The notes below the pieces were generated by a model that did no database searches, was not told where the DNA came from, and saw only the letters and a program-made list of their open reading frames with translations. A program made the position numbers and the translations under genes. From contig CALXVW010000131.1 of NCBI GenBank assembly GCA_944392185.1, forward strand, positions 1-14,487: 14,487 bases of DNA. The letters are read 5' to 3'. This DNA is from an uncultured Alphaproteobacteria bacterium. Its GTDB lineage: Bacteria; Pseudomonadota; Alphaproteobacteria; RF32; CAG-239. Positions 12,839 to 14,487 of the stretch are shown piece by piece (position 1 is the first letter of the stretch; each line of letters begins with the position of its first letter).

Positions 12839-13669
12839 TTATAAAGTAAAACAAAATTTATCGGCTGTGTTTATATTTAACAGTGATGTCGGGTTAAATT
12901 TTGTTCCATTGGCAGAAGCACCCCAATGCAGGTGCGGACCGGTTGCTCGTCCTGTTTGCCCAACCAGCCCGATAATATCTCCTTGTTTGATTATGTCGCC
13001 TCTCTTGATTTTCATTTCTTGCATATGGGCGTAAATCGTATGTAGTCCGTAACCATGGTCTATTACAATGACATTTCCGGAATAAAACAAATCGGGCTGA
13101 GCAAGAGTAACAACGCCGTCTGAACTCGCTTTAATCTCCGTTCCGGCTTTGGCGGCAATATCCATGCCAGCATGCGGGTTTTTCTTAACTCCGTTCATTA
13201 TCCGTTGTCCGCCAAATTCTCCGCTTATGCGTCCTTCTATCGGCATAATAAATCCTTTTTTCCAATAAGGAACCATACTTTGGGTTTCTTGAGCGGCGCG
13301 AACAACTTTTTGCTCAAATTCAATATCTCTTAAATCACTGTCTGAAGGGGTGACTTTGCGGGGTGGAATTCCTTTAATGTTTTGAATATCCCAGTCGCCT
13401 TCTGCTATATTAAGGGTATAGTTTGTTTGTTGTTTGTCATCTTTTATACTTAAAATCGGAGATTTTTGCTCATCTCTGCCAAAGGCAAGCAGAAAAACAC
13501 CGTCTTGGTCAACCAGGGAGGTGCTTGAGCCTAAGCTGGCTTCCGTGGCACCGGGAGCAAGCCCGACCAAAATTTCTCCTTGTTTGGCTTGACCGCAAAG
13601 TTCAACCGCATGGGCATTTATTGTCAAAAACAAAAAACTAAAAGTTAAACAAATCAATTTGCTTTTCAT
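12839..13669 (-). CDS. Secreted M23 (LytM-type) peptidase
   Basis: I place the start at 13669 because the resulting 276-aa protein begins with a clear Sec signal peptide (KSKLICLTFSFLFLTINAHA, cleavage after about residue 21) and AGGA lies about ten bases upstream; an in-frame upstream extension of 48 residues has no such features. The N-terminal part (22-135) is not recognised. The M23 domain (about 140-265) has the zinc ligands H166 and D170 (HAGMD) and H248 of GPHLHWG, plus H215 (YAHM) and catalytic H246, so it should be active. This family cleaves peptidoglycan cross-bridges in the periplasm or controls amidases. The start overlaps the end of xseA by 32 nt, which suggests coupled translation. 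Confidence 0.9.
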   Translation of the reverse strand: MKSKLICLTFSFLFLTINAHAVELCGQAKQGEILVGLAPGATEASLGSSTSLVDQDGVFLLAFGRDEQKSPILSIKDDKQQTNYTLNIAEGDWDIQNIKGIPPRKVTPSDSDLRDIEFEQKVVRAAQETQSMVPYWKKGFIMPIEGRISGEFGGQRIMNGVKKNPHAGMDIAAKAGTEIKASSDGVVTLAQPDLFYSGNVIVIDHGYGLHTIYAHMQEMKIKRGDIIKQGDIIGLVGQTGRATGPHLHWGASANGTKFNPTSLLNINTADKFCFTL

Positions 13670-14487
13670 CTGTTGATTTTCCTGTCTTTTTCTTTGGTGA
13701 GGGTGAAATATTTGTTTCTTTGTCGGTTCTAAAACTGCCATCGGCAAAACAAATTTCCAATTCTTTGGCTTTTTGCGCTCCTGCTGTGTTATAGATGGTT
13801 TGACCTTGCTCATTCTTTACCCAGGCAAAACCTCGTTTCAAAACAGATTCAACCGAGACCGATTGCAAGCGTAACAATAAATTGTTTAAATTTTCTTGCT
13901 TTTTCTCATATATATTTTGGATGTAATAAGGTTTGAGACCGCAAAGAGCCAGTTTGTCTTGCTTGCTTTTTAGCAGGTTTTTAAAAGAAACATTCAGCCT
14001 TTCCAAGCGGTCATCTAATTTCTGCGCGGCCTCATGCAAGATTTGCTCCAAATTCGGAATGCCTCTTGATAATCCTTGCAATATTGTTTGTTTTTCTGAT
14101 AAGTAACGCTCTTTTCCGTTTATTAGCCTGGCGCTTAAAGTGTGCAGCTGTGCCGCTAACTCACTTTTAACCGGAACCGCAAATTCCGCCGCGCCGGTCG
14201 GGGTGGGGGCGCGTTTGTCCGCAACATAATCTATCAGCATGGTGTCTGTTTCGTGTCCAACAGCCGAGATAACCGGAATTTCAGAGGCATAAACCGCACG
14301 GATGACACATTCTTCATTAAATGGCCATAAGTCTTCCAAACTGCCGCCGCCGCGTGCCACGATCAAAACATCAGGCCTTCTTGGGTTTCCTTTTTGAGGT
14401 ATTTGGTTGAAACCCTGAATGGCTGCGGCAATCTTTTCTGCCGCGCCTTCTCCTTGTACGGGGGTTGGCCACAGCAAAATATGAGAC
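13638..14487 (-). CDS. xseA: Exodeoxyribonuclease VII large subunit (3' part)
   Basis: The gene runs off the right edge; only about 283 C-terminal residues are present out of a family length of roughly 400-500. The reading frame is open to the last base, and its first visible residues (S-H-I-L-L-W-P) fit the XseA core. The catalytic-domain signatures are VLIVARGGGSLEDLWPFNEE and AVGHETDTMLIDYVADKRA (in order), followed by APTPTGAAEFAVP. A long helical, coiled-coil region comes next and a basic tail ends in KQIDLFNF. With XseB it degrades single-stranded DNA. A TTG at 14477 is only the first alternative start codon in this frame, not the real start. The 3' end overlaps the M23 peptidase gene. 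Confidence 0.95.
   Translation of the reverse strand, partial: SHILLWPTPVQGEGAAEKIAAAIQGFNQIPQKGNPRRPDVLIVARGGGSLEDLWPFNEECVIRAVYASEIPVISAVGHETDTMLIDYVADKRAPTPTGAAEFAVPVKSELAAQLHTLSARLINGKERYLSEKQTILQGLSRGIPNLEQILHEAAQKLDDRLERLNVSFKNLLKSKQDKLALCGLKPYYIQNIYEKKQENLNNLLLRLQSVSVESVLKRGFAWVKNEQGQTIYNTAGAQKAKELEICFADGSFRTDKETNISPSPKKKTGKSTDEKQIDLFNF

Noticed and set aside
13670..13813. 48-residue N-terminal extension of the M23 peptidase
   Set aside because: It would hide a clear signal peptide, overlaps xseA much further and has a composition unlike a mature protein. The start at 13669 is better supported.

Overview
The window looks like a piece of chromosome from a fermentative, probably anaerobic Gram-negative bacterium. 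My best guess is an uncultured alphaproteobacterium of the host-associated type. This is inference: the YdcH/DUF465 small protein and the general style of MutY, UppP, XseA and the slipin point that way, while the [FeFe]-hydrogenase genes point to anaerobic metabolism. Base composition is moderate and visibly more AT-rich in the two EAL-like genes.

Left edge (1-1253): there is no convincing long gene here. It holds a near-identical direct repeat of about 198 bp (1-198 and 456-653), a third diverged partial copy, and four GC-rich hairpins built on CTGCCGGCTNCGGCAG. The last hairpin forms the C-terminal codons of a small minus-strand gene (703-957). Upstream of that gene, on the same strand, is a strong candidate for a structured RNA of about 170 nt (980-1151). 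It has a plausible promoter, a long-range closing stem and a textbook intrinsic terminator. It may be 6S-like or a terminator-type leader.

Hydrogenase operon (6235 to 1254, minus strand): five tightly packed genes encode a Trx-fold [2Fe-2S] ferredoxin, a PAS-containing sensory-type [FeFe] hydrogenase (HydS-like, proton-relay Cys replaced by Ala), a SpoIIE/PP2C phosphatase with an extra C-terminal domain, a second Trx-fold ferredoxin, and a catalytically complete group-B-type [FeFe] hydrogenase. The layout suggests an H2 or redox sensing cassette that signals through a protein phosphatase. It has a sigma70-like promoter upstream and a 14-bp-stem terminator downstream.

Divergent from it (6426-8969, plus strand) are two tandem paralogues with degenerate GGDEF/EAL-like folds that lack the catalytic residues. 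The first carries a Cys-rich tail. A bidirectional terminator separates them from a 58-aa YdcH-like protein.

Right half (9307-14487, minus strand): mutY, a slipin/stomatin-like SPFH protein, a gene-free stretch (11049-11402) with two inverted remnants of a tRNA-Leu 3' end, tRNA-Leu(CAG) with its own promoter, uppP, a single-domain response regulator, a secreted M23 peptidase, and the 3' part of xseA running off the edge. The peptidase and uppP both act on cell-wall metabolism. The peptidase gene overlaps the end of xseA.
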